Shown: piece by piece, positions 1 to 7,727 of the stretch
Layout: each line of letters starts with the position of its first letter
Numbering within the stretch: the stretch's first letter is position 1
DNA from: an uncultured Opitutaceae bacterium
GTDB taxonomy: Bacteria > Verrucomicrobiota > Verrucomicrobiia > Opitutales > Opitutaceae
Reading direction: 5' to 3'
DNA length: 45,787 bases
Assembly: GCA_903890485.1 (NCBI GenBank)
Contig: CAITBM010000118.1
Location: 1 to 45,787, forward strand
The notes under the pieces: generated by a model
Told to the model about the DNA's origin: nothing
What the model saw: the letters and a program-made list of their open reading frames with translations, nothing else
Database searches by the model: none
Program-made: the position numbers and the translations under genes

Positions 1-68
1 AGTGTCGCATCGTATATAGAAACGGGCCGCTTTTGAGCTCCAAACAGCCCCAAACCCGAGAAAGCCGC

Positions 69-836
69 TCAAGCCATCAAAGTTGATCCGGCAAAAGTCG
101 CTTCATGAAATATCCGGGCTAGGTCCGGCGAGGTGCCCGGCCGGGCGGAGGAGAGGAGCCACACGCGCAGGCGCCCGCCCGGGCGGGTCACCACCACCAC
201 GTGGAGGACCTGCGGGGTCGTGACGCCCACGAAGAAATTGCGCGCGATCTCCTTCACCTGTCCCGCGTAGGCCGAGACGGCCTCCGAGGGCGGCATCCGC
301 TTGAGGAGAACGTCCCGGGCCTGGTAGACCCCGATCCGCTTCATCGCGTAGCCGTTGGAGACGTCGACCGGACCAAAATTGAATTCCTGCGCTGCGGTCG
401 TCGCGATGGGCACCCCCTTCAGTTTCCCGGGCTTGAAGCGCCACTGGGCCATCGCGCGGAGGGCTGCGTCGCTCAGCCGCGGATCGGAGGAGCGCAGGAC
501 GACGGGCTCGGCCACGAGGCCCTGGTCGGAGACCAGGTAAACGACCAGCACGTAGCCGCCCAAGAGCTGGCCGGATTCGGTCGCGGGGGATTTGGGCATT
601 TCCCCGGCGACCGGGACGGGTTCCGTGTATCCGGCCGCCGCGGTCGTGTCCACGATCGTGTACCTTGCCTGGTAGGCGTCCTTGATGAGGCGGTCTATGG
701 CGACCCCCCCGTCACCCTCCATATCGTTGTAAACGAGGGGCTTGTCCTGCGCGCCCGCCGATGGCGAAAGGCCAAGGAGGAGGAGCGGGAGGGCAAAAAG
801 GGAGAGGCGTTTCAAGGGGAGGGCAGAGGGCCGCAT
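69..836 (-). CDS. Secreted protein with TonB C-terminal domain
   Basis: A 255-residue protein with a clear Sec signal peptide: basic start, Leu-rich core and an AGA cleavage site near residue 29. Residues about 92-153 resemble the TonB C-terminal domain (PF03544), with the run SSDPRLSDAALRAMAQWRFK followed by PGKLKGVP, the usual place where the TonB fold ends in a WRF.P strand. There is no N-terminal anchor plus Pro-rich spacer, so this is not a standard TonB energy transducer but one of the free periplasmic TonB-domain proteins common in Verrucomicrobiota. The remaining roughly 100 C-terminal residues are unassigned. Its function is unknown; a role in envelope transport is only a guess. It lies 92 bases downstream of the fic gene on the same strand. 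The 68 bases to its left hold nothing recognisable. Confidence 0.7.
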   Translation of the reverse strand: MRPSALPLKRLSLFALPLLLLGLSPSAGAQDKPLVYNDMEGDGGVAIDRLIKDAYQARYTIVDTTAAAGYTEPVPVAGEMPKSPATESGQLLGGYVLVVYLVSDQGLVAEPVVLRSSDPRLSDAALRAMAQWRFKPGKLKGVPIATTAAQEFNFGPVDVSNGYAMKRIGVYQARDVLLKRMPPSEAVSAYAGQVKEIARNFFVGVTTPQVLHVVVVTRPGGRLRVWLLSSARPGTSPDLARIFHEATFAGSTLMA

Positions 837-928
837 TGGGGGCTGCGACCCCCCATGATTGTTGGCCCGCCCTCGCTGACAACACTCATGAGCACTGAAT
901 CGCCGTTCCTTCTTCTGAACGGGCCTCC

Positions 929-2116
929 TTACGGGTCTGTTTTTCCGGGCGGGAAAAGTCTCGGAAAATACGTGCCCAGCACCTTTGCCGGCAAAGCCAA
1001 TCGCACGGGCGATTTTGGCGTGAGGCTCGTGAGCAAACCAAGCTCGATTGCCTTCGACAACGTGGCACGTCCGGTCCGCTCCCTCGCTCCGGTGATCCGC
1101 GCAGCTTCGCCACGCGGGAATTGTCCGCGGTAAAGGGCTTCCCGCAGAAGCCGGACGACTCGGTCCGAGTCATCCTTGAGGAGAGCCTCAACCCTGACAT
1201 ACTGCTCAATCCGGTCGGCTAGGGTTTCCACTTCGAAGAGGCCCTCCATGAAGGCGATTTGGTCGATCATGACTCGAAGGACGAACTCACAAAACTCCCT
1301 GAGTGCGCGTTCGCTGAGGTGCCCGCGGCCATCATCGGCCGACGTCGAGCTGCGTTCACGGTCCGCATTTGCTAGGAGCGCGTAGTAGTCCTTCCTGCGG
1401 AAAGCCAAGCCGCGGGAGAGCGACCAGAGCCCGCCCGAATCTATCCCAAGCTCACGGATCAGGGTGTCTGAGAAGAGGCGCACCACGCGACCATTGCCAT
1501 CTCGAAACGGGTGGATCCATGCGAGACGATGATGGCTGGCCCCAATCGCGATAATCTTGGTCGCGCGAGAAATTCCGGCAGCTTCGTAGCGTGCACGAAA
1601 ATGGGCTAGGAGGGAGGGCACCAGCTGGGAGGGAGGTCCGACATGGGACCCCACCTCGACCTCCGTCGACCGCAGTACACCGGGTTCTAGCGGGGTCTTC
1701 ACACCGCTGCGCGTCATGGCAACCCTCATGGAGGAGGGCAGCTTGGTATAGAAGCGGCGGTGCAGTTCACAAAAAAATCCCGCGTCAAACGGGGACCCTT
1801 TGTAATCGGCGGCCCATCGCTGGCACTCGAGGTGCGCCAGTGCCATCTCCTGCAGATCCCGCTTCCTGGGCTCAGACGAGAAGTCCTTTCGCAGGGCAGC
1901 TTCGATTTCCAAAACGTGGGTCTGCTGCCCCTCGATCAGGTTCGAGTAGTAGCAATGCATCCATCGGGTTCGTTCCGCCAGCTCGCCCCTTAGGGGATCG
2001 CGCACCATTGCAGTTAAGCGTGCGGCTCTCTCGATCACTTCGCAGGCAAGGTCCTCCAGCACTGATTTGCCTTGTTCGGGGAAGGCGGGCTCAAGGGCGG
2101 TTTGGGTTAGGGTCAT
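929..2116 (-). CDS. Fic family protein (class II, self-inhibited AMPylase type)
   Basis: A 395-residue Fic protein. The catalytic loop HPFRDGNGRVVR (residues 202-213) matches the full HPFx(D/E)GNGRxxR signature, so nucleotide transfer, typically AMP onto a Ser, Thr or Tyr of a target protein, should be possible. Residues 58-63 read SNLIEG, which fits the inhibitory (S/T)xxxE(G/N) helix placed N-terminal to the Fic core; this makes it a class II, single-chain self-inhibited Fic. The C-terminal 80 or so residues look like a winged helix-turn-helix, as in many Fic/DOC_N proteins, and could bind DNA. No separate antitoxin gene is next to it, consistent with the built-in inhibitor. Base composition is less GC-rich than in the neighbours, suggesting acquisition. 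The target is unknown. Confidence 0.9.
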   Translation of the reverse strand: MTLTQTALEPAFPEQGKSVLEDLACEVIERAARLTAMVRDPLRGELAERTRWMHCYYSNLIEGQQTHVLEIEAALRKDFSSEPRKRDLQEMALAHLECQRWAADYKGSPFDAGFFCELHRRFYTKLPSSMRVAMTRSGVKTPLEPGVLRSTEVEVGSHVGPPSQLVPSLLAHFRARYEAAGISRATKIIAIGASHHRLAWIHPFRDGNGRVVRLFSDTLIRELGIDSGGLWSLSRGLAFRRKDYYALLANADRERSSTSADDGRGHLSERALREFCEFVLRVMIDQIAFMEGLFEVETLADRIEQYVRVEALLKDDSDRVVRLLREALYRGQFPRGEAARITGARERTGRATLSKAIELGLLTSLTPKSPVRLALPAKVLGTYFPRLFPPGKTDP

Positions 2117-2148
2117 GTTGCCGATATGATTATCAGAGCATTAATTTC

Positions 2149-2166
2149 TGTATAGATTCATATACA
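2149..2166. promoter_or_regulatory. Inverted repeat upstream of fic, possible operator
   Basis: TGTATA-GATTCA-TATACA is a perfect inverted repeat with 6-base arms and a 6-base spacer, 33 bases upstream of the fic start in an AT-rich patch. It may be an operator, perhaps for the helix-turn-helix part of the Fic protein itself. The function is inferred from position and symmetry only. Confidence 0.45.
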
Positions 2167-2206
2167 ATCATTTAAAGAAGCAAATGTCAAGAAAAGCCTC
2201 TTAAAA

Positions 2207-2227
2207 TGCCGATCTTGCTGCCGATCT
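2207..2227. repeat. Short direct repeat in the fic-rpsP gap
   Basis: TGCCGATCT occurs twice (2207-2215 and 2219-2227), separated by TGC. It lies in the 296-base gap between the divergent fic and rpsP genes. No function is assigned; apart from this repeat, the inverted repeat at 2149 and the rpsP promoter, the gap holds nothing recognisable. Confidence 0.4.
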
Positions 2228-2341
2228 CTAAATTTGAGTCCTCGGGCGGGAAAAAATTCTCGGACCGGAGCCCTCCCAGGGAGCAGCTTGGGGAGGAAAT
2301 GCCTAGAGCCGAATTGGGCCGCTTCCCGGGGCCGTAGTCGC

Positions 2342-2370
2342 TTGACAAGGGCCGCCGCCGCAGGTGTTAT
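2342..2370 (+). promoter_or_regulatory. Promoter of the rpsP operon
   Basis: A perfect -35 box TTGACA (2342-2347) is followed after 17 bases by TGTTAT (2365-2370), a 4-of-6 match to the -10 box. Transcription would start near 2377, leaving a leader of about 36 bases before rpsP. Motif match only. Confidence 0.6.
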
Positions 2371-2412
2371 CGGCCTCTTTTCCAAATAGAACCCACGCGA
2401 TAACTTTCCTTC

Positions 2413-2694
2413 ATGGCACTCAAAATCCGCCTCTCCCGCATCGGCGCCACGCACCAGCCGCACTACCGTATTGTCGTCGCAGAGACACGCTCACGCCGTG
2501 ACGGCGACGCCGTCGAGACCGTCGGAACGTACGATCCCCGCACCAAGGGCCAGCAGGTCAACCTGAGGCTCGACCGGATCGACTATTGGATTTCCAAGGG
2601 CGCAAAGCCGACCGACACCCTCCACTCGATCATCAAGCGGGCGCGCCGCGGCGCGACCGCGGCCCCCGAGGTAGCCGCCCCGGCGGCTTCCTGA
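2413..2694 (+). CDS. rpsP: 30S ribosomal protein S16
   Basis: Ribosomal protein S16, 93 residues. The N-terminus MALKIRLSRIGATHQPHYRI and the following RIVVAE and YDPR stretches are diagnostic of S16, which binds 16S rRNA early in 30S assembly. The last 15 residues are a low-complexity Ala/Pro tail. It is the first gene of the rpsP-trmD-rplS cluster; rimM, which lies between rpsP and trmD in many bacteria, is absent here. No clear Shine-Dalgarno sequence precedes the ATG, although a good promoter is present upstream. Confidence 0.97.
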   Translation: MALKIRLSRIGATHQPHYRIVVAETRSRRDGDAVETVGTYDPRTKGQQVNLRLDRIDYWISKGAKPTDTLHSIIKRARRGATAAPEVAAPAAS

Positions 2695-2716
2695 GGTCCC
2701 AGGAGGAAGGGGCAGC

Positions 2717-3388
2717 ATGCCCCGCATCGACGTATTGACCCTGTTTCCCCGGATGCTCGACGGCTTCCTGGCCGAGAGCATTTTGGGCAAGGGACTGGAG
2801 CGGGACCTGCTTTCCGTCACGGTCCACGACCTGCGGTCCTGGACGACCGACAAGCACCGCACGGCCGACGACCGGCCCTTTGGAGGCGGAGCCGGCATGG
2901 TCATGAAGCCCGAGCCGGTCGTTGCCGCCATTGAGCAGCTCCAGTCGCCGGGCTGCCGGCGGATCTATTTGACCCCCGACGGGGTGCCGTTTTCCAGCGC
3001 GATCGCCTCAACCCTTGCCAAGGAGACACACCTGGTGCTTCTGAGCGGCCACTACGAGGGCATCGACCAGAGGATCCGCGACACCGTGATCGACATGGAG
3101 ATCTCCATAGGGGATTACGTGCTCACCAACGGCACCCTAGCCGCCGCCGTCGTGATCGACGCGCTCAGCCGTTTTATCCCCGGAGTCCTCGGAGAGGAAA
3201 AGTCGTTGACGCACGAATCGTTCACCGGCAAGTTGCTCGACTTTCCTCAATACACGCGTCCCGCCGAATTTCGGGGCATGTCCGTGCCGGAAGTCCTCCT
3301 TTCCGGCAACCATGCCGAGATAGATAAGTGGCGGGTCGCTCGTTCCTTGGAGAAGACAAAAAAAGTCAGGCCCGATCTTATTAAATAA
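2717..3388 (+). CDS. trmD: tRNA (guanine-N1)-methyltransferase TrmD
   Basis: TrmD, 223 residues (E. coli has 255), methylates N1 of G37 next to the anticodon with S-adenosylmethionine and so prevents +1 frameshifts. The trefoil-knot SPOUT core is visible: [11 protein letters not shown] (53-63), SGHYEGID (110-117), SIGDYVL (130-136), SRFIPGVLG (151-159) and [14 protein letters not shown] strong ribosome binding site AGGAGG lies 10 bases before the ATG. Two positions are unusual. The knot loop reads TNGT where E. coli has SGGE, and the residue aligned with the catalytic Asp169 of E. coli (in EDSF) is Glu167 (in HESF). Identity is certain; whether these changes are clade-wide is unknown to me. 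The short C-terminus lacks the tail of the proteobacterial form. Confidence 0.96.
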   Translation: MPRIDVLTLFPRMLDGFLAESILGKGLERDLLSVTVHDLRSWTTDKHRTADDRPFGGGAGMVMKPEPVVAAIEQLQSPGCRRIYLTPDGVPFSSAIASTLAKETHLVLLSGHYEGIDQRIRDTVIDMEISIGDYVLTNGTLAAAVVIDALSRFIPGVLGEEKSLTHESFTGKLLDFPQYTRPAEFRGMSVPEVLLSGNHAEIDKWRVARSLEKTKKVRPDLIK

Positions 3389-3419
3389 TTTTCAATCAAC
3401 AACTAATAAGGCAATAGCC

Positions 3420-3806
3420 ATGAACCCGATCATCAAAGAAATCACCGACAGCCAGGTGAAAAAAGATATTCCGCCGTTTAAAGTCGGCGACGGCGTGCGC
3501 GTGCACACGAAGGTCCGCGAGGGCGACAAGGAGCGGATCCAGGTCTTCTCAGGCATCGTTATCGCCCGCAAGGCGGCCGGAATCCACGAGACGTTCACGG
3601 TCCGCAGGATCAGCTACGGCGAGGGCGTCGAGCGCGTTTTCCCGGTCAATTCCCCGAATATCGAGAAGATCGAGATCGAGCTCGAGTCCAAGCCGATGAA
3701 GGCCCGCCTCTACTACCTGCGCAACCGCACGGGCAAGGCAGCGGTCGCCGTCTCGGTGAAGACCCGCCGCTCGGAGGAAGCCGCCCCGGCGGCCTCCGCC
3801 AGCTGA
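3420..3806 (+). CDS. rplS: 50S ribosomal protein L19
   Basis: Ribosomal protein L19, 128 residues, located at the 30S-50S interface. Typical stretches are [50 protein letters not shown] and [15 protein letters not shown]. The C-terminal 20 residues form an Ala/Glu tail. It follows trmD by 31 bases and closes the ribosomal cluster. Confidence 0.97.
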   Translation: MNPIIKEITDSQVKKDIPPFKVGDGVRVHTKVREGDKERIQVFSGIVIARKAAGIHETFTVRRISYGEGVERVFPVNSPNIEKIEIELESKPMKARLYYLRNRTGKAAVAVSVKTRRSEEAAPAASAS

Positions 3807-3883
3807 ACGGTCCTGCGTAATTCCGGTCGTTTCTGCTTCCCCGCGGGGGACGCTAGCCGTAGGAGTTGTCGGTCTTTATCCCG

Positions 3884-5881
3884 ATGACTCTACAAACTTA
3901 CGTTCTCTCCAAGGCAGCCAACCAGGCCCGTGGCCTGGCCATCGACGCCGTTCACGCGTGCTCCTCAGGCCATCTGGGCCTGCCCCTCGGCTGCGCCGAA
4001 CTGGGCGCCGTCCTCTTCGGTCACGCGCTTTCCCTAAACCCCGCCGAGCCCCGCTGGCTCAACCGCGACCGCTTCGTCCTCTCGGCCGGCCACGGGAGCA
4101 TGTTCCTCTATGCCTGGCTCCACCTGAGCGGCTTTGACCTGCCGATTGAGCAGGTGGCCAAGTTCCGGAGTCTCCACAGCATGACCCCCGGGCACCCCGA
4201 GTTCCGCGAGACGCCCGGAGTCGAGGCCACCACGGGCCCCCTGGGCCAGGGCGTTGGTAATTCGGTCGGCATGGCCCTCGCCGGAAAGATGGCGGCCGCG
4301 CGCTTCAATACCCCCGAGCACGAGATCTTCGACTACCACGTCGTGTGCCTGGCGGGAGACGGATGCATGCAGGAGGGCGTTGCCATGGAGGCCGTCGCCT
4401 TCGCCGGGCACCAGAAGCTCGATAACCTGATCCTGATCTACGATTCAAACGACGTGACCCTGGACGCCATGGCGTCCACGACCCAAAGCGAGAACACCGC
4501 GCTCCGCTTCAAGGCGATCGAATGGGACGTGCAGACCGTGGACGGCTACGACATGCCCGGCTTCCTGAAGGCCTTCAACAAGGCGAAGAAGGCCAAGAGC
4601 GGCAAACCCCAGCTGATCATCGCCCGGACGACGATCGGCAAGGGGATCGCCGAGGTCCAGGGAACCCAGAAGGGCCACGGCGAGGGCGGGGCGAAGTTCG
4701 CCGCGACCGCGCGGGCGAGCCTGGGCCTGCCGGCCGACAAGCTGTTTTTCGTGAGCGACGAGGTGCGCGCGTATTTCGCCGACCACAAGAAAAAGCAGAT
4801 CCGCACCTGCAACCGCTGGCACAAGGGCCTGAAGGCCTGGCGCGCGGCAAACCCCGAGAAGTCGGCCCTCCTGGATTCTGCCTCCGTGCGCCCGAGCGCC
4901 GCCCACCTGCTCTCCAAGATCCCGCTCTTCGCCCCGGACGTGAAACTCGGCGGCACACGGGCCGCCGGGCGCGACGTGCTCCAGCCCCTGGCCGCGGAGC
5001 TCCCGCTCCTGATCGGCGGCAGCGCCGACCTTTACGGCTCGACCCTCAACTACATCGCCGCGGACAAGGACTTCGATCCGTCGAACCGCGCGGGCCGCAA
5101 CATCCGCTTCGGAATCCGCGAGCACGGCATGGCGGCCATCGCCAACGGCGTTGCCTACGACGGGCTGTTCCGTCCGTCTATCGCGACCTTCCTGGTCTTC
5201 GCCGACTACAGCCGACCGTCGATGAGGATCGCCGCGCTCTCGAAGCTGCCCGTAATCTACATCTACACCCACGACTCGATCGGGGTGGGAGAGGACGGCC
5301 CGACACACGAGCCCGTCGAGACGATCTCGGCGCTCAGGCTCATCCCCGGATTTGAGCTGATCCGTCCCGCCGACCCCGAGGAGACCGCCGGGGCGTTCGC
5401 CGCGGCGCTCGAGCGCACGGACGGCCCGACCCTGATCGCGCTCAGCCGTCAGGCCGTGCCCGTCCTTAACGAGATCCCGGCACACGAGCGCCGCGCCGGT
5501 GTGCTGAAGGGCGCCTACGTTGCCCTCCAGGAAACCGCGCCCCTGGATACCCTCATCCTCTCCACCGGGAGCGAGTTGTATCTGGCGATCGCCGCGGCAA
5601 AGGAGCTCGGCGGGAGCACGCGGGTCATTTCCATCCCCTCGTTTGAAATCTTCGACCGGCAGCCGGTCCACTACCGCGACAGCATCCTGCCGCCCTCGTG
5701 CCGCAAGCGTATTGCAATCGAGGCCGGGGTCACGGCGCTCTGGCGCAAATACGTGGGCCTTGAGGGCAAGGTGATCGGCATCGACCGCTTCGGCCTGAGC
5801 GCCCCGGCACCTATAGTCTACAAGGAGTTGGGCATCACCGCGGAGGCCGTGGTTGCCGCTGCGCGCTCGTTCGTCGCCTGA
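3884..5881 (+). CDS. tkt: Transketolase
   Basis: Thiamine-diphosphate transketolase, 665 residues from the ATG at 3884 (E. coli TktA has 663). It exchanges two-carbon ketol units between sugar phosphates in the non-oxidative pentose phosphate pathway. Visible motifs: the N-terminal [15 protein letters not shown], the ThDP-binding segment from GDGCMQEG to SNDVT, and in the pyrimidine-binding domain [14 protein letters not shown] and [18 protein letters not shown]. An in-frame TTG at 3866 could extend the frame by six codons, but alignment to the family favours 3884. The gene is followed by a strong intrinsic terminator. It is 77 bases from rplS and may have its own promoter. Confidence 0.95.
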   Translation: MTLQTYVLSKAANQARGLAIDAVHACSSGHLGLPLGCAELGAVLFGHALSLNPAEPRWLNRDRFVLSAGHGSMFLYAWLHLSGFDLPIEQVAKFRSLHSMTPGHPEFRETPGVEATTGPLGQGVGNSVGMALAGKMAAARFNTPEHEIFDYHVVCLAGDGCMQEGVAMEAVAFAGHQKLDNLILIYDSNDVTLDAMASTTQSENTALRFKAIEWDVQTVDGYDMPGFLKAFNKAKKAKSGKPQLIIARTTIGKGIAEVQGTQKGHGEGGAKFAATARASLGLPADKLFFVSDEVRAYFADHKKKQIRTCNRWHKGLKAWRAANPEKSALLDSASVRPSAAHLLSKIPLFAPDVKLGGTRAAGRDVLQPLAAELPLLIGGSADLYGSTLNYIAADKDFDPSNRAGRNIRFGIREHGMAAIANGVAYDGLFRPSIATFLVFADYSRPSMRIAALSKLPVIYIYTHDSIGVGEDGPTHEPVETISALRLIPGFELIRPADPEETAGAFAAALERTDGPTLIALSRQAVPVLNEIPAHERRAGVLKGAYVALQETAPLDTLILSTGSELYLAIAAAKELGGSTRVISIPSFEIFDRQPVHYRDSILPPSCRKRIAIEAGVTALWRKYVGLEGKVIGIDRFGLSAPAPIVYKELGITAEAVVAAARSFVA

Positions 5882-5889
5882 GGCGCCGC

Positions 5890-5914
5890 CGCCGCCCCTA
5901 AAGCGGCGTTTTTT
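5890..5914 (+). terminator. Intrinsic terminator after tkt
   Basis: Stem CGCCGC/GCGGCG (5890-5895 with 5903-5908), loop CCCTAAA, followed directly by six T (5909-5914). It separates tkt from the MarR-efflux unit. Confidence 0.85.
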
Positions 5915-5926
5915 GGGCATATTCGC

Positions 5927-5956
5927 TTGAAAACGCGATAATTAGCCTCCTAATTA
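5927..5956 (+). promoter_or_regulatory. Promoter and palindromic operator of the MarR-efflux operon
   Basis: TAATTAG-CCTC-CTAATTA (5939-5956) is a perfect palindrome with 7-base arms. A -35-like TTGAAA (5927-5932) stands 17-18 bases upstream of CTAATT/TAATTA, so the right arm would overlap the -10 box. Size and symmetry suit a dimeric MarR protein, and the marR gene starts 46 bases downstream. Autorepression with derepression by a pump substrate is the likely logic (inference). Confidence 0.65.
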
Positions 5957-6001
5957 GTAACTTTGCGCCCAGAAGGGCCATTCCCGCGCACCCGCCACAC
6001 C

Positions 6002-6565
6002 ATGCCATTGCTGATGCTCAAGGACCTGCCGCGCTACGAGGGCCTGCTCGAGGCTGTGCGCCGCCATCCGGACCTGGACCCCTCGGCATGTGAGGCCTAC
6101 CTAAACCTGCTGCGCGCCGGCGACGAGGCCTACCGCCAGAGCGAGGCCTTCCTGGCCGAGCACAACATGTCCCCGGGGCGGTTCACGTTGATGATGCTCC
6201 TCTACGACAAGATGGCCGGGACCTCCGTCCCCGCGACCCCCGCCGCTCTGGCCGAGAAGGCCGGGGTCGCCCGGGCCACCATCACGGGCCTGGTGGACAC
6301 CCTGGAGCGCGACGGGCTCGTGACGCGCGAGCACGACCCGCGCGACCGCCGCATGATGCTCATTCACCTCACCCCGAAGGGCGTCTCGACCCTGGAGGGC
6401 ATCCTTCCCGGGCACTTCCAGCAGATGGCGGCCCAGATGGCGGCCCTCTCGCAGGACGAGCGGAAGACCCTGGTCAGGATCCTCAACAAGATCGCGGGCT
6501 CGCCCGCGCCGGCTGCCCGCATCGAGACCGACCCGCTCGTGCACGCTTCTCCCTCCACTTACTAA
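6002..6565 (+). CDS. MarR family transcriptional regulator
   Basis: A MarR-type winged-helix regulator, 187 residues from the ATG at 6002. A TTG at 5963 in the same frame would add 13 residues but would place the start next to the operator, so I prefer 6002. The helix-turn-helix and wing are clear: TPAALAEKAGVARATITGLV, then DTLERDGLVTREHDPRDRRM, the DxRxxR wing typical of MarR. It is the first gene of an operon with the RND adaptor 18 bases downstream, so it very probably represses this efflux system and releases DNA when it binds a toxic compound. The ligand cannot be told from sequence. A palindromic operator lies just upstream. Confidence 0.9.
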   Translation: MPLLMLKDLPRYEGLLEAVRRHPDLDPSACEAYLNLLRAGDEAYRQSEAFLAEHNMSPGRFTLMMLLYDKMAGTSVPATPAALAEKAGVARATITGLVDTLERDGLVTREHDPRDRRMMLIHLTPKGVSTLEGILPGHFQQMAAQMAALSQDERKTLVRILNKIAGSPAPAARIETDPLVHASPSTY

Positions 6566-6583
6566 GTTCCAAGCAAACTACAG

Positions 6584-7699
6584 ATGAAAACATTCCTCAC
6601 TATCATGGGCCTGATCGTCGTGATCGGGCTCATCATCCTCGTCAAGGTCCTCCAGATCAACACGCTGATCCACACGAAGGCCGTCGTTCCGCCGGAGCCC
6701 GTGTCCACCATCCAGGTGGCCCAGGGCACCTGGCAGCGCAGCCTCACCTCGGTGGGCTCGGTCTCCGCGGTGCAGGGCGTCACGGTCCCCGCGGAGTTGG
6801 ACGGCAAGATCGTCGAGATCGACTTCGAGGCGGGCAGCATGGTGAAGGCCGGCGACGTCTTGATCCGGCAGGACACCTCGGCCGAGCAGGCCCAGCTGCG
6901 CTCCGCCGAGGCGACCGCGGAATTGGCGCACGTGAACCTGGAGCGCACGCGCGAACTCCTCGCCAAGGCGACGGTTTCCCAGGCGCAATTCGACGCCGAC
7001 GTGGCCACCTACAAGCAGGCGATGGCCGCGGCCGACAACATCCGCGCGGTGATCGCCAAGAAGACCGTGAAGGCGCCCTTCTCGGGCCAGCTGGGCATCC
7101 GCCTGGTGAACCTGGGCCAGAGCCTTAAGGCCGGTGACGCGATCGTTTCCCTCGAGTCCCTCGGCAAGCTCTTCGTCGACTTTTACCTCCCTCAGGAGGA
7201 GGTGCGCAGCGTGAAGCCGGGCCTCAAGGTGTCGGTCGACGGTGACGCCGTCGAGGGACCCGCGATCGAGGCCACGATAACCGCCGTGAACCCCGAGGTC
7301 GACACCTCGACCCGCAACGTGCGGGTCCAGGCAACGGTCGACAACGCGGCCGCGCGCCTGAGGCCGGGCATGTACGTCGACGTCGCGGTCGAGCTTCCGA
7401 TCACCGACAAGGTGCTCACGATTCCCGCCACGGCGGTCCTCTTTGCCCCGTTTGGCGACACGGTCTACGTGGTCGACGAGAAGACGGGAGAGGACGGGGC
7501 GAAGCAGCTCACCGTCCGCCAGCAGATCGTCCGCCTGGGTGCCCGCCGCGGCGACTTTGTCGTCGTGACCTCGGGGCTCAAGGCCGGGGACACGGTTGTC
7601 ACCTCCGGGGTCTTCCGCCTGAGGCCGGGCGGCACGGTCATGATCAACAACTCGATAGCTCCGAACGCGCAGCTCTCCCCCAAGCCGACCAATTCCTGA
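6584..7699 (+). CDS. RND efflux periplasmic adaptor (membrane fusion protein)
   Basis: HlyD/AcrA-type adaptor, 371 residues. An N-terminal membrane anchor (about residues 4-24, no lipobox) is followed by a split lipoyl domain (start VTVPAELDGKIVEIDFEAGS, end TVKAPFSGQLGIRLVNLGQ) around a short alpha-hairpin (about 95-150), then a beta-barrel (IPATAVLFAPFGDTVYVV) and a membrane-proximal domain. It bridges the inner-membrane pump encoded next to the outer-membrane channel encoded after it. Spacing to the upstream marR gene is 18 bases and to the pump gene 28 bases, so they are co-transcribed. The sequence resembles the MexH/VexE-type adaptors; the substrate is not predictable. Confidence 0.93.
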   Translation: MKTFLTIMGLIVVIGLIILVKVLQINTLIHTKAVVPPEPVSTIQVAQGTWQRSLTSVGSVSAVQGVTVPAELDGKIVEIDFEAGSMVKAGDVLIRQDTSAEQAQLRSAEATAELAHVNLERTRELLAKATVSQAQFDADVATYKQAMAAADNIRAVIAKKTVKAPFSGQLGIRLVNLGQSLKAGDAIVSLESLGKLFVDFYLPQEEVRSVKPGLKVSVDGDAVEGPAIEATITAVNPEVDTSTRNVRVQATVDNAAARLRPGMYVDVAVELPITDKVLTIPATAVLFAPFGDTVYVVDEKTGEDGAKQLTVRQQIVRLGARRGDFVVVTSGLKAGDTVVTSGVFRLRPGGTVMINNSIAPNAQLSPKPTNS

Positions 7700-7727
7700 T
7701 CTGGGACAAGCCTACCCGCCCAATCCC

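Noticed and set aside
4445-5920. 491-codon open frame opposite tkt
   Set aside because: Antisense shadow in GC-rich DNA; transketolase motifs are on the other strand.
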